A stretch of 64,000 bases of DNA from Neobacillus sp. SuZ13 (lineage in GTDB: Bacteria; Bacillota; Bacilli; Bacillales; Cytobacillaceae): NCBI RefSeq assembly GCF_030123365.1, contig NZ_CP126107.1:3271501-3335500 (forward strand). Direction: 5' to 3'. Made by a program: the position numbers and the translations under genes. This document shows, in pieces, positions 55,176 through 64,000 of the stretch (its first letter is position 1; each line of letters begins with the position of its first letter). The notes under the pieces were generated by a model. That model was not told the origin of the DNA. It saw only the letters and a list, made by a program, of their open reading frames with translations, and did not search any database.

Positions 55176-56774
55176 TTATTTTTTATATTTGATTTCGCCA
55201 TCGATAATCGTCATTTCAATCTCAGTGTTGAGTAATTCGTCGGGATGATCCATCGTAAATAGATTGTTAGAATAAACCGAGAAATCGGCGAACTTTCCTC
55301 TTGATATGGAGCCCTTATGATTTTCTTCATTTGTGGCGTATGCGCCTCCAACCGTAAATAATTTAACGGCTTCTTGCATGGAGAGTTTCTCTTTCGCATT
55401 CCATCCCTCATGAGTATCCCCAGGCGTTCTACGGGTTACGGCAGCATGTATACCAAGTAATGGATCGACCGGTTCAATGGGTGCATCGGACCCTCCAGCA
55501 CACAACACGCCTGAAGAGAGTAATGTTTTCCATGCATATAAATATTGCTCGCGCTTCTCTCCGACTCTTTCTAGCACCCATGGGTAGTCCCCAACCACAA
55601 ATCTAGGTTGAATATCAGCAATTCGACTTTGGTCTCTCAAGCGCTGAATTAAATCTTCACGAACTAATGACGTGTGAATGATTCGATCACGGTATTTTAC
55701 TCTTGGGAATTGATCAAGGATATCAAGAATATTTTCCAGCGCCATGTCGCCAATGGTATGAACAGCCAGTGGCATGGAGTGTGCGCGGATCTCTTTAATC
55801 ACTTGATACAGGGTTTCTTGGTCATACATGGCGTCACCATACTGGCCGGGTTGATCGTTGTATGGCTCCGACAGCAGGGCCGTTCTTCTTCCAAAAGCCC
55901 CATCAGCAAAAATTTTAATTGCCCCGATTTGTAATTTCTCATTTCCAAAGCCGGCAAACATCCCTCTTTCTTTCAATTGATCAAGATAGGGATAATCAAT
56001 GAGCAGGTTACAACGTAAACCTTGGCCTTCATGGTTAATTAATTCGTCATACATTTTATAGGTTGAATCCAGACCGCCTAAATAAGCAGGATCGTTAGTA
56101 TGTACACTTGTTAATCCCTTTTTGACCGCAAATTGCATCGCTAACTTCAAACCATCCTTCAACTCTTGATAGGTTCTCTCTGGTATGTATTTTGTGATCA
56201 GTTGGGATGCTGATTCGAGCAGTAATCCTGTTGGTTTTTTAGTCTTAGTATCAAGAATAACTGTTCCTCCAGTTGGGACTGGGTTTGATTGATGATACTG
56301 ACTCATTTCCAAAGCCTTGCTATTTACTAAAAAGGCATGGTGACAGATCCGCTTTAGATAAACTGGACAGTGTGGCGCCGCGTGGTCTAAATCTTCAATT
56401 GTCGGAATGTTTCCCTCTGTAAATAGATTTTCATCCCAGCCCATTCCAATCAACCATTGACCGGGGGCAACGGTGTTAGCCTTTTCTCTAATTTTATCTA
56501 GCATTTCCCTTTTTGTTTTCACTCCGGTTAAATTTAAATCTAAAAAGTTGAATGCCACACCTGAAAGATGCAAGTGGCTGTCGATTAATCCAGGCGTTAC
56601 CATTTTTCCTTGTAAATCGACGATATTTGAACCGGTTCTGCCCCATTGTAAGATCATTTCTTGGTGTGATCCAGTATCTAGAATTCTCCCATTCTCCACC
56701 ACTACTGCTTCTACGATCGGCTGTCCGGCGTCAAACGTGTAGATGGCTCCATTTGTAAAAATTGTTTTTGTCAT
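55176..56774 (-). CDS. YtcJ-like metal-dependent amidohydrolase
   Basis: A 532-residue amidohydrolase. The N-terminal beta domain carries TIFTNGAIYTFDAGQPIVEA; the barrel begins GLIDSHLHLSG (metal-binding HxH) and has AVHTIGDMALENIL and GGSDAPIEPVDPLLGIHAAV near the C-terminus (the metal Asp). The family includes N-substituted formamide deformylase and YtcJ; the substrate here is unknown. It follows a second amidohydrolase, 155 bases away in the same direction. AGGGAGGCCTAAA precedes the ATG. Confidence 0.88.
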   Translation of the reverse strand: MTKTIFTNGAIYTFDAGQPIVEAVVVENGRILDTGSHQEMILQWGRTGSNIVDLQGKMVTPGLIDSHLHLSGVAFNFLDLNLTGVKTKREMLDKIREKANTVAPGQWLIGMGWDENLFTEGNIPTIEDLDHAAPHCPVYLKRICHHAFLVNSKALEMSQYHQSNPVPTGGTVILDTKTKKPTGLLLESASQLITKYIPERTYQELKDGLKLAMQFAVKKGLTSVHTNDPAYLGGLDSTYKMYDELINHEGQGLRCNLLIDYPYLDQLKERGMFAGFGNEKLQIGAIKIFADGAFGRRTALLSEPYNDQPGQYGDAMYDQETLYQVIKEIRAHSMPLAVHTIGDMALENILDILDQFPRVKYRDRIIHTSLVREDLIQRLRDQSRIADIQPRFVVGDYPWVLERVGEKREQYLYAWKTLLSSGVLCAGGSDAPIEPVDPLLGIHAAVTRRTPGDTHEGWNAKEKLSMQEAVKLFTVGGAYATNEENHKGSISRGKFADFSVYSNNLFTMDHPDELLNTEIEMTIIDGEIKYKK

Positions 56775-56929
56775 TTTAGGCCTCCCTACTTGAAATAACT
56801 TTTTCTTCTATTATAATCAGTATGCCGACAGCAAGATAGACTATTTAATGTTAGTCCTAAACTGTCGGCTAATCAGTACAGGATTTTGATCTAATAATTA
56901 TGATGAAACATGCAAACCCAATATTTTAG

Positions 56930-58549
56930 TTATCTTATTGCTAAGTTTTCATTTATATAGACTAAGTTACCACCCATAAATGTCTCGATAACCTGAATCT
57001 CATCTATCTTTTCCTGATCTAGTTCAAAGATATCTTGATCGAGTATGATGAAATCTGCATGGTATCCTGGTGCCAACTGTCCCACCTTCGGAATGCGGGT
57101 AATTTCTTGAGCCGACCTAGTATAAAGGATAATGGCTGTTTCTAAATCTACTTTTTGTTCTTGGCCTGTGTCCGTCCCGTCATACGCCAAGCGTGTCACA
57201 GCCGCTTTTATTCCTACAAATGGATTCACTGGGTCGGCCCAGGCTGTTGCAGGAGCATCAGACGAAAAAGAAACTTTGATTCCTGCTTCTAACATCGACT
57301 TTACTGGATAAGTCTTTTTTGTCCGCCCAGCACCCAGGTTATTATGGTAGCTTTCAATTTCTGCAAACAAGAAGATTGGCTGGGTAACAAAAGCAATTCC
57401 TGTTTCCGCTGCACGTTGTAATGCTTGTAGTGTTGGCATCGCCGCATGTTCAATCCTGATGGAAGGGGCATCTGTAAGCCAGCCCTTTTTTCCATAAAAA
57501 GTGTCCACGATGAAATCAATCGCCTGTTCGCCCATGGCATGGACAACTAACTGAAGTTTGTTTTGTTTTGCTGCCTCTCCTGCTGCCAATAATTCTTCCT
57601 TGGTGGTCATTTGAATCCCATAATTCTCCTCATCCCCTAAGAAAGGGGGATTTACCCATGCAGTTTGGCCGGATACACTTCCATCTGTGAACAACTTAAC
57701 CCCACCAATATGGATTTGGTTTTCCAGGTCCGTTTTTTCTTTTTCCAACATCGGATGCTTCTTTAAATCCTCCCAAATATAGTAGAGTGCCGAACGCTGC
57801 TTTAAGCCTTTTTTGACGGCAGCATTATACATTTCCAAATAATCAGTTGGTTCTGTTCTGCCCATTGCATCTGTTATCGCAGTAATTCCATGTGCGAGCA
57901 GCACATCACTTAGCTCAGCAAGTAATTCAGCGTTTTCTTCAATAGTTTTGACCGGCATGATTCGAGTGACAAGGTCCTTGGCATTTTCGCGTAAAATCCC
58001 CGTAGGCTCACCGTCTTTATCCCTGTCAATCTGGCCACCTGGCACGTCAGGTGTTTCTTTAGTAATTCCTGCTAAATCAAGTGCTTTGCTGTTTACCACA
58101 ACAATATGTGCACATGTACGTGTGATAATAACAGGAACATCTGCAGCAGCTTGATCTAAATCCCACCTTGTAGGTGATCGTCTTTCTAATAATTTTCCTT
58201 CATCATATCCCCAGCCTTCGACCCACCGATCTTTACCTTGGGCCCCGCGCAAACTTCGGACTTGTTTAATTAAGTCTTCAATGGAATACACTAGTGGTGG
58301 GGTGCAAGCAATTTGTTTGGCCGCATTCGCTAGATATAATGGGTGCAAATGGGCATCTATTAATCCAGGCAGTACTCTTTGTCCTTGTAAATCAACAAAG
58401 TCTCCATCTATTTTTCTTAAATCTGCTTGGCAGCCAATCCATGCTACCTTTCCATCACGTACCACCATTGCATCAGCATATGGCTTTTCCTGGTTAGCAG
58501 TAAAAATTTTTCCATTTATATAGGTACACTGTTTAATCTCATTGTTCAT
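56930..58549 (-). CDS. YtcJ-like metal-dependent amidohydrolase, second copy
   Basis: A 539-residue relative of the gene downstream. It opens CTYINGKIFTANQEKPYADA; the metal site is GLIDAHLHPLYLA; later blocks are VVHAMGEQAIDFIVDTF, IRIEHAAMPTLQALQRA and SFSSDAPATAWADPVNPFVG. It probably hydrolyses an amide or cyclic amide in the cytoplasm. Clustered with BrnQ and an amino-acid ABC transporter, the pair could release amino acids from imported N-acyl or cyclic derivatives; this is inference. Confidence 0.88.
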   Translation of the reverse strand: MNNEIKQCTYINGKIFTANQEKPYADAMVVRDGKVAWIGCQADLRKIDGDFVDLQGQRVLPGLIDAHLHPLYLANAAKQIACTPPLVYSIEDLIKQVRSLRGAQGKDRWVEGWGYDEGKLLERRSPTRWDLDQAAADVPVIITRTCAHIVVVNSKALDLAGITKETPDVPGGQIDRDKDGEPTGILRENAKDLVTRIMPVKTIEENAELLAELSDVLLAHGITAITDAMGRTEPTDYLEMYNAAVKKGLKQRSALYYIWEDLKKHPMLEKEKTDLENQIHIGGVKLFTDGSVSGQTAWVNPPFLGDEENYGIQMTTKEELLAAGEAAKQNKLQLVVHAMGEQAIDFIVDTFYGKKGWLTDAPSIRIEHAAMPTLQALQRAAETGIAFVTQPIFLFAEIESYHNNLGAGRTKKTYPVKSMLEAGIKVSFSSDAPATAWADPVNPFVGIKAAVTRLAYDGTDTGQEQKVDLETAIILYTRSAQEITRIPKVGQLAPGYHADFIILDQDIFELDQEKIDEIQVIETFMGGNLVYINENLAIR

Positions 58550-58611
58550 AATATTTCTACTTCCCTTCTATTAATCTCTCAAGTTGTTATGATTCAACAA
58601 TGTAATAGTTT

Positions 58612-59931
58612 TTAAGCGCTTAAATCAAGTTCTGTTTCCTGTTTTCTAGCCATGGTCCTTTGTAGCAGTGCACCGCCGATAAAACCGATGATTGCGGGGA
58701 GAATCCAGGCGAACCCTTTGCTGCTAAACGGTATCATTGTTATGAAATTATTCGCAAACTTTACATCTAATCCGTAGGCTCCTAACGTTTCAAATAAGCT
58801 GACGGAAATCGTTAATAGGACTGCCCCCTTATATGCCCAAGCATTTGGGATATATTTACGAAATACACCAAGGAAAACGATTACAATAGATACCGGATAA
58901 AGTCCTAAGAAAAGTGGAAGTGCAAAGTTAATAATTTTTTCAACACCTAGAAGTCCGACCGAAACACCCGAAATACAAATGAAAAGAACCCAAATTCGAT
59001 AGCTTACTTTATTTTTAGTCAGATGACTAAGGAAATCTGCAATGGATGCCGTAATCCCAATTGCAGTTGTAAGGCAGGCCAGGGTGACAGCGACAGCCAA
59101 GAAAATCGTCCCGTAATTTCCTAGTAAGCGGTCCACTAAACTAGTTAATAGAGTTGTGCTCTCAATATCTTTTGGAAATTGACCAGCACCAGTTGCACCA
59201 ATGTAAAGTAAACCTCCGTATACAACTAATAAACCCACACCTGCGATAATCGTTCCGTTTATGGTAACCTTTCTAACGTTAGCCTGATCCTTGTAGCCCT
59301 TATTAATTACGGCTCCGATAAATACGGATGCACAAAGGAGACCTGTAAAAAGGTCACCCGTCTGATAGGCACCTGTAAATGCGTTAGAAAAAGAGTTTGG
59401 AAGTTTTGTAGCGATTGGTGTGCCAATTGGATCGAATGTTCCCTTAGAGACGATGAATAATAAAATCACTAATAAAGCTGGTGTTAGCACTTTTCCTACT
59501 TTATCAATCATATTGGATCGATCATTTGCAAAATAATAATTAAGCGCAAAAAAGATAATCATCGTACCAAATGCCGGAAAATGCGGAAACAATGTATGAA
59601 CGCCTATTTCATGGGTGGTAGCAGCTGTTCGAGGGACGGTCACCACCATCGCAATGCATAACATACAGAGACTATTGTATACTTTATAAAACCAAGGACT
59701 AATGGGGTTTGTTAAGACTTCAAATTTCCCTTCAGCATTTAAAACAGCAATAAGTCCGAGTAAAGGCAGGATTATTCCTGTAAGTGCAAAACCTGCCAGA
59801 GCGTTTGGCCAATCCGACCCGGAAACAAACCCGATGGATGGTGGGAAAATTAAATTCCCAGCCCCAAAAAATACGGCGAAAAAGGCAAACCCAAAAATGA
59901 GACTGTCACGGTAAATCTTGTTTGTTTTCAT
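58612..59931 (-). CDS. brnQ: Branched-chain amino acid transporter BrnQ
   Basis: A 439-residue permease with about 12 helices of the LIV-II family: IYRDSLIFGFAFFAVFFGAG then NLIFPPSIG, and the end IPFSSKGFAWILPAIIGFIG. It imports leucine, isoleucine and valine with Na+ or H+. ATG 59931 follows AGGAGGATATC. It is followed after 62 bases by an amidohydrolase and is preceded by the terminator of the ABC operon, so it starts its own unit. Confidence 0.93.
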   Translation of the reverse strand: MKTNKIYRDSLIFGFAFFAVFFGAGNLIFPPSIGFVSGSDWPNALAGFALTGIILPLLGLIAVLNAEGKFEVLTNPISPWFYKVYNSLCMLCIAMVVTVPRTAATTHEIGVHTLFPHFPAFGTMIIFFALNYYFANDRSNMIDKVGKVLTPALLVILLFIVSKGTFDPIGTPIATKLPNSFSNAFTGAYQTGDLFTGLLCASVFIGAVINKGYKDQANVRKVTINGTIIAGVGLLVVYGGLLYIGATGAGQFPKDIESTTLLTSLVDRLLGNYGTIFLAVAVTLACLTTAIGITASIADFLSHLTKNKVSYRIWVLFICISGVSVGLLGVEKIINFALPLFLGLYPVSIVIVFLGVFRKYIPNAWAYKGAVLLTISVSLFETLGAYGLDVKFANNFITMIPFSSKGFAWILPAIIGFIGGALLQRTMARKQETELDLSA

Positions 59932-59984
59932 ACGATATCCTCCTTTTATGACTGAAATCGGTAACAATTAATGGGATTTAAACA

Positions 59985-60030
59985 ACCGTGCATTCCTTGA
60001 TTAGAATTAATGAATAATTGCACGGTTATA
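59985..60030 (-). terminator. Terminator of the ABC transporter operon
   Basis: Minus strand: AACCGTGCAATTATTCATTA and TAATCAAGGAATGCACGGTT form a long imperfect stem, followed by GTTTAAAT. Confidence 0.7.
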
Positions 60031-60052
60031 TTACTTGCAATTTTTGTGAAAT

Positions 60053-60757
60053 CTATTGTTCTATTACACTTGTCGAATTGGAACCCACATAACGATTGGT
60101 TTTTCCGTTTTTCTTAGTGTTTGTGCTGTATTTGGCTTCCAATTTACTAAAGATATAAGTAAATATGCCAACAAGAATAAGATAAAACATTCCGGTAACC
60201 ATGTATGTTTCTAAAGGTTGATAGTTTGCACCTGCAATAGACATCGTTGCACCCCATAAATCAGTCATACCGATATAGGCTACCAGAGCAGATTCCTTTA
60301 GCAGAAGAATAAATTGATTCCCTAGAGACGGTATTGCCCGTTTAAAGGCTTGCGGTAGTATAATTCTCCTCATCGCTAATTTGTACGACATTCCAAGCGA
60401 GCGTGCGGCTTCCATTTGGCCATTATCGATTGATTGAATAGCACCGCGGAAGATCTCCGATATATAGGCCCCATTGTGAATCGATAATGCAATAACCCCT
60501 GCCCAAAATTGCGGGAGAGTAAGGATTGACGAGATTCCAAAATAGAGAATACAGATTTGGACAATCATCGGCGTTCCCCGAACGATAATCAAATATCCTT
60601 GTGAAATTAGGCTTAGAATTTTAAGATTAGAGAGGCTAAAAAAAGCAAATAAAAGACCGATGATACTACCTAAAATAAGAGAACTAACGGTTACTTTCAT
60701 TGTTATTAATAATGCATCAAATAATGAGCTATAGTTTGATAGAAAGATATCTAGCAT
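60053..60757 (-). CDS. Polar amino acid ABC transporter permease
   Basis: A 234-residue HisM/GlnP-type permease with about five helices. The ATPase-docking EAA loop reads EAARSLGMSYKLAMRRIILP, and ALSIHNGAYISEIFRGAIQS is typical. ATG 60757 follows GGGG with good spacing; an upstream ATG at 60781 is less likely. It is the last gene of the sigma-54-linked ABC operon. The C-terminal 30 residues are polar and unusual. Confidence 0.92.
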   Translation of the reverse strand: MLDIFLSNYSSLFDALLITMKVTVSSLILGSIIGLLFAFFSLSNLKILSLISQGYLIIVRGTPMIVQICILYFGISSILTLPQFWAGVIALSIHNGAYISEIFRGAIQSIDNGQMEAARSLGMSYKLAMRRIILPQAFKRAIPSLGNQFILLLKESALVAYIGMTDLWGATMSIAGANYQPLETYMVTGMFYLILVGIFTYIFSKLEAKYSTNTKKNGKTNRYVGSNSTSVIEQ

Positions 60758-60812
60758 GTCAAACCCCCATCCAGTCAACAATTTAATTATTATAAATTTG
60801 ATTTAACCAGCA

Positions 60813-61607
60813 TTATTTACCTGTATCCATTAGATAATAGCCAAACCACTTTTTACTGATTTTTTCATACGTTCCATCGGCAATAATTTCATCCAAGGCT
60901 TGGTTAATTTTTTTAGTGAGCTCCGGATCTTCTTTATTGGTTGCGATCGCTTGATTATCTATTTGGAGTAATTCATCCACCGGCTTTATTTTTAGGTCAC
61001 CTTGTGTAACCCCAACTCTACCAAAAATATCATCACAGATAACCGCATCTACTCGGCCAGTTGCCAAGTCCATCAACGCGGTCATATCCCCTTGAGAATA
61101 AACCATGACTTTATCTTGATCGGTTAACTCTCTTGCAAGCTTTTCATAAATAGTCGCGGGAGTAACGCCAATTTTTTTACCTTTTAAGTCTGCTTTCGAC
61201 TTAATTTCATTATTGTTTGCACTAACAAAGATTCTTGAGCCTGATTTGTAGTAAGGATTCGTAAAATCAACCGCTTTTAAACGCTCTTCTGTAACTGTCA
61301 TACTTCCAAGGATGGCATCAAATTTTTGGTCTCTAAGACCTTGAATAATGGTCTCAAATGGAAAGGTAATGGCCTTTGGTTTCATATCCATTTTCTTGGC
61401 CAAAGCTTCTCCAATTTCAACATCGAATCCCGTAAGTTTCCCATCTTCTTTATAATTGAAAGGCTTAAATAATCCACTCATGGCATAAACAAATTCTCTT
61501 TGTTTTTTCTCGGCAGTATTAGTTTCCTTCGTTGAACCACACCCTGCAAGAACAATGGAAACTATTAAAATAGCTATAATTAAACTTGAAATCGTTTTCT
61601 TTTTCAT
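60813..61607 (-). CDS. Amino acid ABC transporter substrate-binding lipoprotein
   Basis: A 264-residue lipoprotein (signal ILIVSIVLAGCGSTKE). The SBP_bac_3 fold is clear: SGLFKPFNYKEDGKLTGFDV, AILGSMTVTEERLKAVDFTN then PYYKSG, and ELTKKINQALDEIIADGTYE. It captures a polar amino acid outside the membrane. It lies 16 bases after the ATPase gene and 55 before the permease. Confidence 0.94.
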   Translation of the reverse strand: MKKKTISSLIIAILIVSIVLAGCGSTKETNTAEKKQREFVYAMSGLFKPFNYKEDGKLTGFDVEIGEALAKKMDMKPKAITFPFETIIQGLRDQKFDAILGSMTVTEERLKAVDFTNPYYKSGSRIFVSANNNEIKSKADLKGKKIGVTPATIYEKLARELTDQDKVMVYSQGDMTALMDLATGRVDAVICDDIFGRVGVTQGDLKIKPVDELLQIDNQAIATNKEDPELTKKINQALDEIIADGTYEKISKKWFGYYLMDTGK

Positions 61608-61623
61608 TTTTATTCCCCCTAAT

Positions 61624-62349
61624 TTATTTTAAAATACTATTTAAAAACTGTTTTGTTCGTTCGTTTTGTGGGTGATCAAAGAAGGTATTTGGATGTTCCT
61701 GTTCCAAAATTTGTCCGTCATGCATGAACGCTACTCGATCTGCCACTTCACGGGCAAAGCCCATCTCATGGGTTACGACCACCATCGTCATCCCATCATT
61801 GGCTAATTGCTTCATAACCTGCAGCACCTCACCAACTAACTCAGGATCGAGCGCAGAAGTTGGTTCATCAAAGAGCATAATCTTCGGCTTCATGGCAAGT
61901 GCTCTGGCAATTGCGACCCTTTGCTTCTGACCGCCTGACAAACGATCAGGATAGACATCTGCTTTATCCCGTAATCCTACTTTTTCTAGTAATTCGAAAG
62001 CGTGCTGCATTGCCTCATCCACTTTTCTCTTTTTGACAAAAATGGGTGCTTCCAAAATATTTTCCAGGACGGTTTTATGAGGAAATAAATTAAAGTGTTG
62101 AAAAACCATTCCAACCTCTTCACGAATTTTATTGAGATTCGTTTTGTCGGGGATTATTTTTTCCCCTTGAATCCGAATCTCACCTTCGTCATACACTTCT
62201 AAAAAATTCAGGCAGCGAAGTAATGTACTTTTTCCTGACCCACTCGCCCCAATTAAGACTACTACTTCTTTCTCATGAACAGTTAAATCTACACCTTTTA
62301 AAACGGTTAAGGCACCAAAGGATTTTACAATTCTTTTAATCTGAATCAT
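61624..62349 (-). CDS. Amino acid ABC transporter ATP-binding protein
   Basis: A 241-residue ATPase of the GlnQ/HisP type: Walker [11 protein letters not shown]-loop [10 protein letters not shown], signature [16 protein letters not shown], Walker [15 protein letters not shown], switch His in [12 protein letters not shown] 62349 follows GGGGGAAGCC; a longer reading to 62430 would run over the sigma-54 promoter and is rejected. It is the first gene of the operon. Confidence 0.95.
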   Translation of the reverse strand: MIQIKRIVKSFGALTVLKGVDLTVHEKEVVVLIGASGSGKSTLLRCLNFLEVYDEGEIRIQGEKIIPDKTNLNKIREEVGMVFQHFNLFPHKTVLENILEAPIFVKKRKVDEAMQHAFELLEKVGLRDKADVYPDRLSGGQKQRVAIARALAMKPKIMLFDEPTSALDPELVGEVLQVMKQLANDGMTMVVVTHEMGFAREVADRVAFMHDGQILEQEHPNTFFDHPQNERTKQFLNSILK

Positions 62350-62409
62350 TAATGGCTTCCCCCTTTCTACTAAACTATGTACTGTGTTATTCTTTCTTAT
62401 TTTTATATC

Positions 62410-62425
62410 GCAAGTTTCGTGCCAA
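62410..62425 (-). promoter_or_regulatory. Sigma-54 (-24/-12) promoter of the ABC operon
   Basis: The minus strand reads TTGGCACGAAACTTGC: TGGCAC and TTGC with five bases between, the textbook -24/-12 spacing. It is about 60 bases upstream of the ATPase start and about 245 from the end of a sigma-54 activator gene. Confidence 0.92.
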
Positions 62426-62620
62426 TTCATACAATGTATTAACTAATTAGATAGTTGCAACTTAAATTTTGTATTATATCTGCCATAAAGCCTACTCTGC
62501 CTTTCATTTCTAATCTATTTTTATCTCTCGAATCTTCTGAAAACAATATTCTTACCAATAGGCTAACGTTGTAAAAAATTTTACACATTAGTAAAAATAT
62601 TTTTACTATGAACCTGTAAA

Positions 62621-62662
62621 ATAAAAAAGCGGCTATAGATTTTGAGCAATCCATAGCCGCTA
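62621..62662 (-). terminator. Terminator of the sigma-54 activator gene
   Basis: Minus strand: AGCGGCTATGGATT and AATCTATAGCCGCT pair around GCTCAA, followed by TTTTTTATTTT. Confidence 0.92.
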
Positions 62663-62670
62663 CATGTTAT

Positions 62671-64000
62671 TTATGCTAATTGATACTTGTCTATTTTATA
62701 TTTTAATAATTGTTTAGAAAGTCCTAAGCGTTTAGCAGCCTCGGTTAATTTTCCGTTTGTGTTGGTTAATTCCTTCAAAATCATCTTCTTTTCATAGTTT
62801 TCAACCGCTTCTTTTAAAGAATGAAAATCGGTATCCTCACTTTCACTTAACGTGGATTGTTGATATTCCCTCATTCTTTTAGGTATGTCTTCCATTGTGA
62901 TTTGATCGGTAGAGGCATTATTGTACGCCGTTTCCACCGCATTTTTCAGCTCCCTAATATTCCCGGGCCAAGAGTAGCGTTTGAAACAATCAATCACCTC
63001 TGGCTGGCAGCCTTCGATATAAATATTCATATTATTGTTATAAAAATCGATAAAATATTCGAGCAGCTTTACTATATCTTCCTTCCGCTCTGTTAAAGTA
63101 GGCAAGTCGATCTGGATCACTCCTAAGCGATAAAAAAGATCCTCTCTTAACCGTTTCTCAGCAACAAGAACATCTGGATCTTCATTGGTTGCTGAAATCA
63201 CACGAATATCGACACGAATATTTTTATCACCACCAATTCTTCTGATTACTTTTTCCTCAATTGCCTTTAAAAGTTTGACTTGCAAGTAAAAATCTAAGGA
63301 ATTGATTTCATCTAAAAATAAGGTGCCTCCTTCTGCCTGTTCGAATAGTCCCTGCATGGCGACCGCACCGGTAAAGCTGCCTTTCACTGTTCCGAACAAG
63401 GTACTTTCCAGTAGATTAGGAGGAACTGCACCACAGTTGAGTGAGATAAAAGGTCCACCATAACGCTCGCTCAAATTATGGATTGACTGTGCTACCATTT
63501 CTTTTCCAGTTCCTGTTTTACCATTGATCAATACGGTGGAGTTTGTCTTCGAGATCTTCTTAATTTTATTTTTAATAGCCTCCATCTTTGGATTTACGGA
63601 AATAACGTCATCAATGGTGTAAATGGTATTGTTTCGCCGATAGACCTTATGACTTGCAAATTTGTCCAAAGAATGGATGTTTTCTTTCGTATAAAAGTGT
63701 TTGGAGAATTCAATCGCGCCGATAATTTTATCATTATTTATAATTGGATAGGTTGAATTGATGGTAACTAAAGGATTTCCATTTTTTATGACTAGCTCTT
63801 GTTTTACATTACAAACCGCTTTACCATTTTTTAAAACGTTCATGATTGTACTATTTTCATGTGATAGGTTCTTATAAAGTGAAGTAACATGCTTTCCCAT
63901 GAATTCTTCAGGTCTAAGACCAATTTCTTTCAGGACATTTAAGTCCGCCAGATCATTAAAGATAATAATTCCATGTTCATCTACCACTAACACATTATCA
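62671..64000 (-). CDS. Sigma-54-dependent transcriptional activator (PAS-AAA+-Fis), 5' end outside window
   Basis: At least 442 residues; the frame is open to the window edge ([16 protein letters not shown] just inside it), so the N-terminus is missing. Order: PAS sensor domain (about residues 1-115 of the visible part), AAA+ domain with Walker [11 protein letters not shown], the sigma-54 contact loop GSFTGA (usual GAFTGA with Ala to Ser), Walker [10 protein letters not shown] and [14 protein letters not shown], then a Fis-type HTH ([20 protein letters not shown]). It resembles RocR/BkdR-type regulators of amino-acid use and is the obvious activator of the adjacent -24/-12 promoter. Confidence 0.95.
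   Translation of the reverse strand, partial: DNVLVVDEHGIIIFNDLADLNVLKEIGLRPEEFMGKHVTSLYKNLSHENSTIMNVLKNGKAVCNVKQELVIKNGNPLVTINSTYPIINNDKIIGAIEFSKHFYTKENIHSLDKFASHKVYRRNNTIYTIDDVISVNPKMEAIKNKIKKISKTNSTVLINGKTGTGKEMVAQSIHNLSERYGGPFISLNCGAVPPNLLESTLFGTVKGSFTGAVAMQGLFEQAEGGTLFLDEINSLDFYLQVKLLKAIEEKVIRRIGGDKNIRVDIRVISATNEDPDVLVAEKRLREDLFYRLGVIQIDLPTLTERKEDIVKLLEYFIDFYNNNMNIYIEGCQPEVIDCFKRYSWPGNIRELKNAVETAYNNASTDQITMEDIPKRMREYQQSTLSESEDTDFHSLKEAVENYEKKMILKELTNTNGKLTEAAKRLGLSKQLLKYKIDKYQLA

Noticed and set aside
62350..62430. N-terminal extension of the ABC ATPase
   Set aside because: It would cover the sigma-54 promoter and precedes a well-placed ribosome site at the family-typical start.

Overview
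The window is low-GC Firmicute DNA from a spore-forming member of the Bacillaceae, perhaps Neobacillus or a near relative. The evidence is the gene content (treA-treR, yugO, yyaC, cccB, yeeI and YheC/YheD genes resembling Bacillus subtilis versions), a T-box leader on ilvA, AGGAGG ribosome sites and compact T-tailed terminators. The species cannot be fixed from sequence alone.

Layout. Bases 1-13967 are ordinary chromosome: the end of treA with treR, an SRAP DNA-repair protein, a K+ channel, a GNAT, yyaC, a lipoprotein cytochrome c, a SET protein, an esterase, a VOC protein, a 52-bp tandem repeat, a YbaK-type deacylase, and a convergent group of a MurF-like ligase with two ATP-grasp proteins. 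Bases 13968-52606 are one integrated mobile element of about 38.6 kb. It is bounded by a 71-bp direct repeat (one mismatch) that copies the 3' end of yeeI (YebC/TACO1 family), and its tyrosine integrase lies next to the right repeat. From about 52557 to the end the chromosome resumes: yeeI, T-box-controlled ilvA, two YtcJ-type amidohydrolases, a BrnQ transporter, an amino-acid ABC transporter with a clear sigma-54 promoter, and the sigma-54 activator that probably drives it.

Inside the element. The left end is an operon of an excisionase-like HTH protein and six overlapping tiny genes. Next come two related lipoproteins, a ligB DNA ligase broken by an amber codon, a secreted lipase, and a transfer/replication core (membrane protein, Replic_Relax-type protein, FtsK/ConQ-like ATPase) with a divergent XRE repressor. 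The middle (about 22.7-28.2 kb and 37.4-39.8 kb) has paralogous small genes, duplicated promoters and a recurrent terminator. From about 28.7 to 48.5 kb the element reads like a cassette array: single leftward genes or gene remnants, each closed by a palindrome-terminator-palindrome repeat. Cargo includes a pentapeptide-repeat gene, an exported nuclease, two large putative homing endonucleases, an HNH nuclease, tiny membrane proteins, a serine resolvase and a truncated copy of it. A TIR-domain gene paired with a membrane-protein gene (35.6-36.8 kb) is the best candidate for an undescribed defence system. The right end holds a putative replication protein, an XRE regulator and the integrase, whose ribosome site is buried in a terminator hairpin.

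Several element genes are broken by single changes (ligB, a lipoprotein, a GNAT, the pentapeptide-repeat gene, a small frameshifted gene). No phage structural genes, rRNA, tRNA or CRISPR array were seen.
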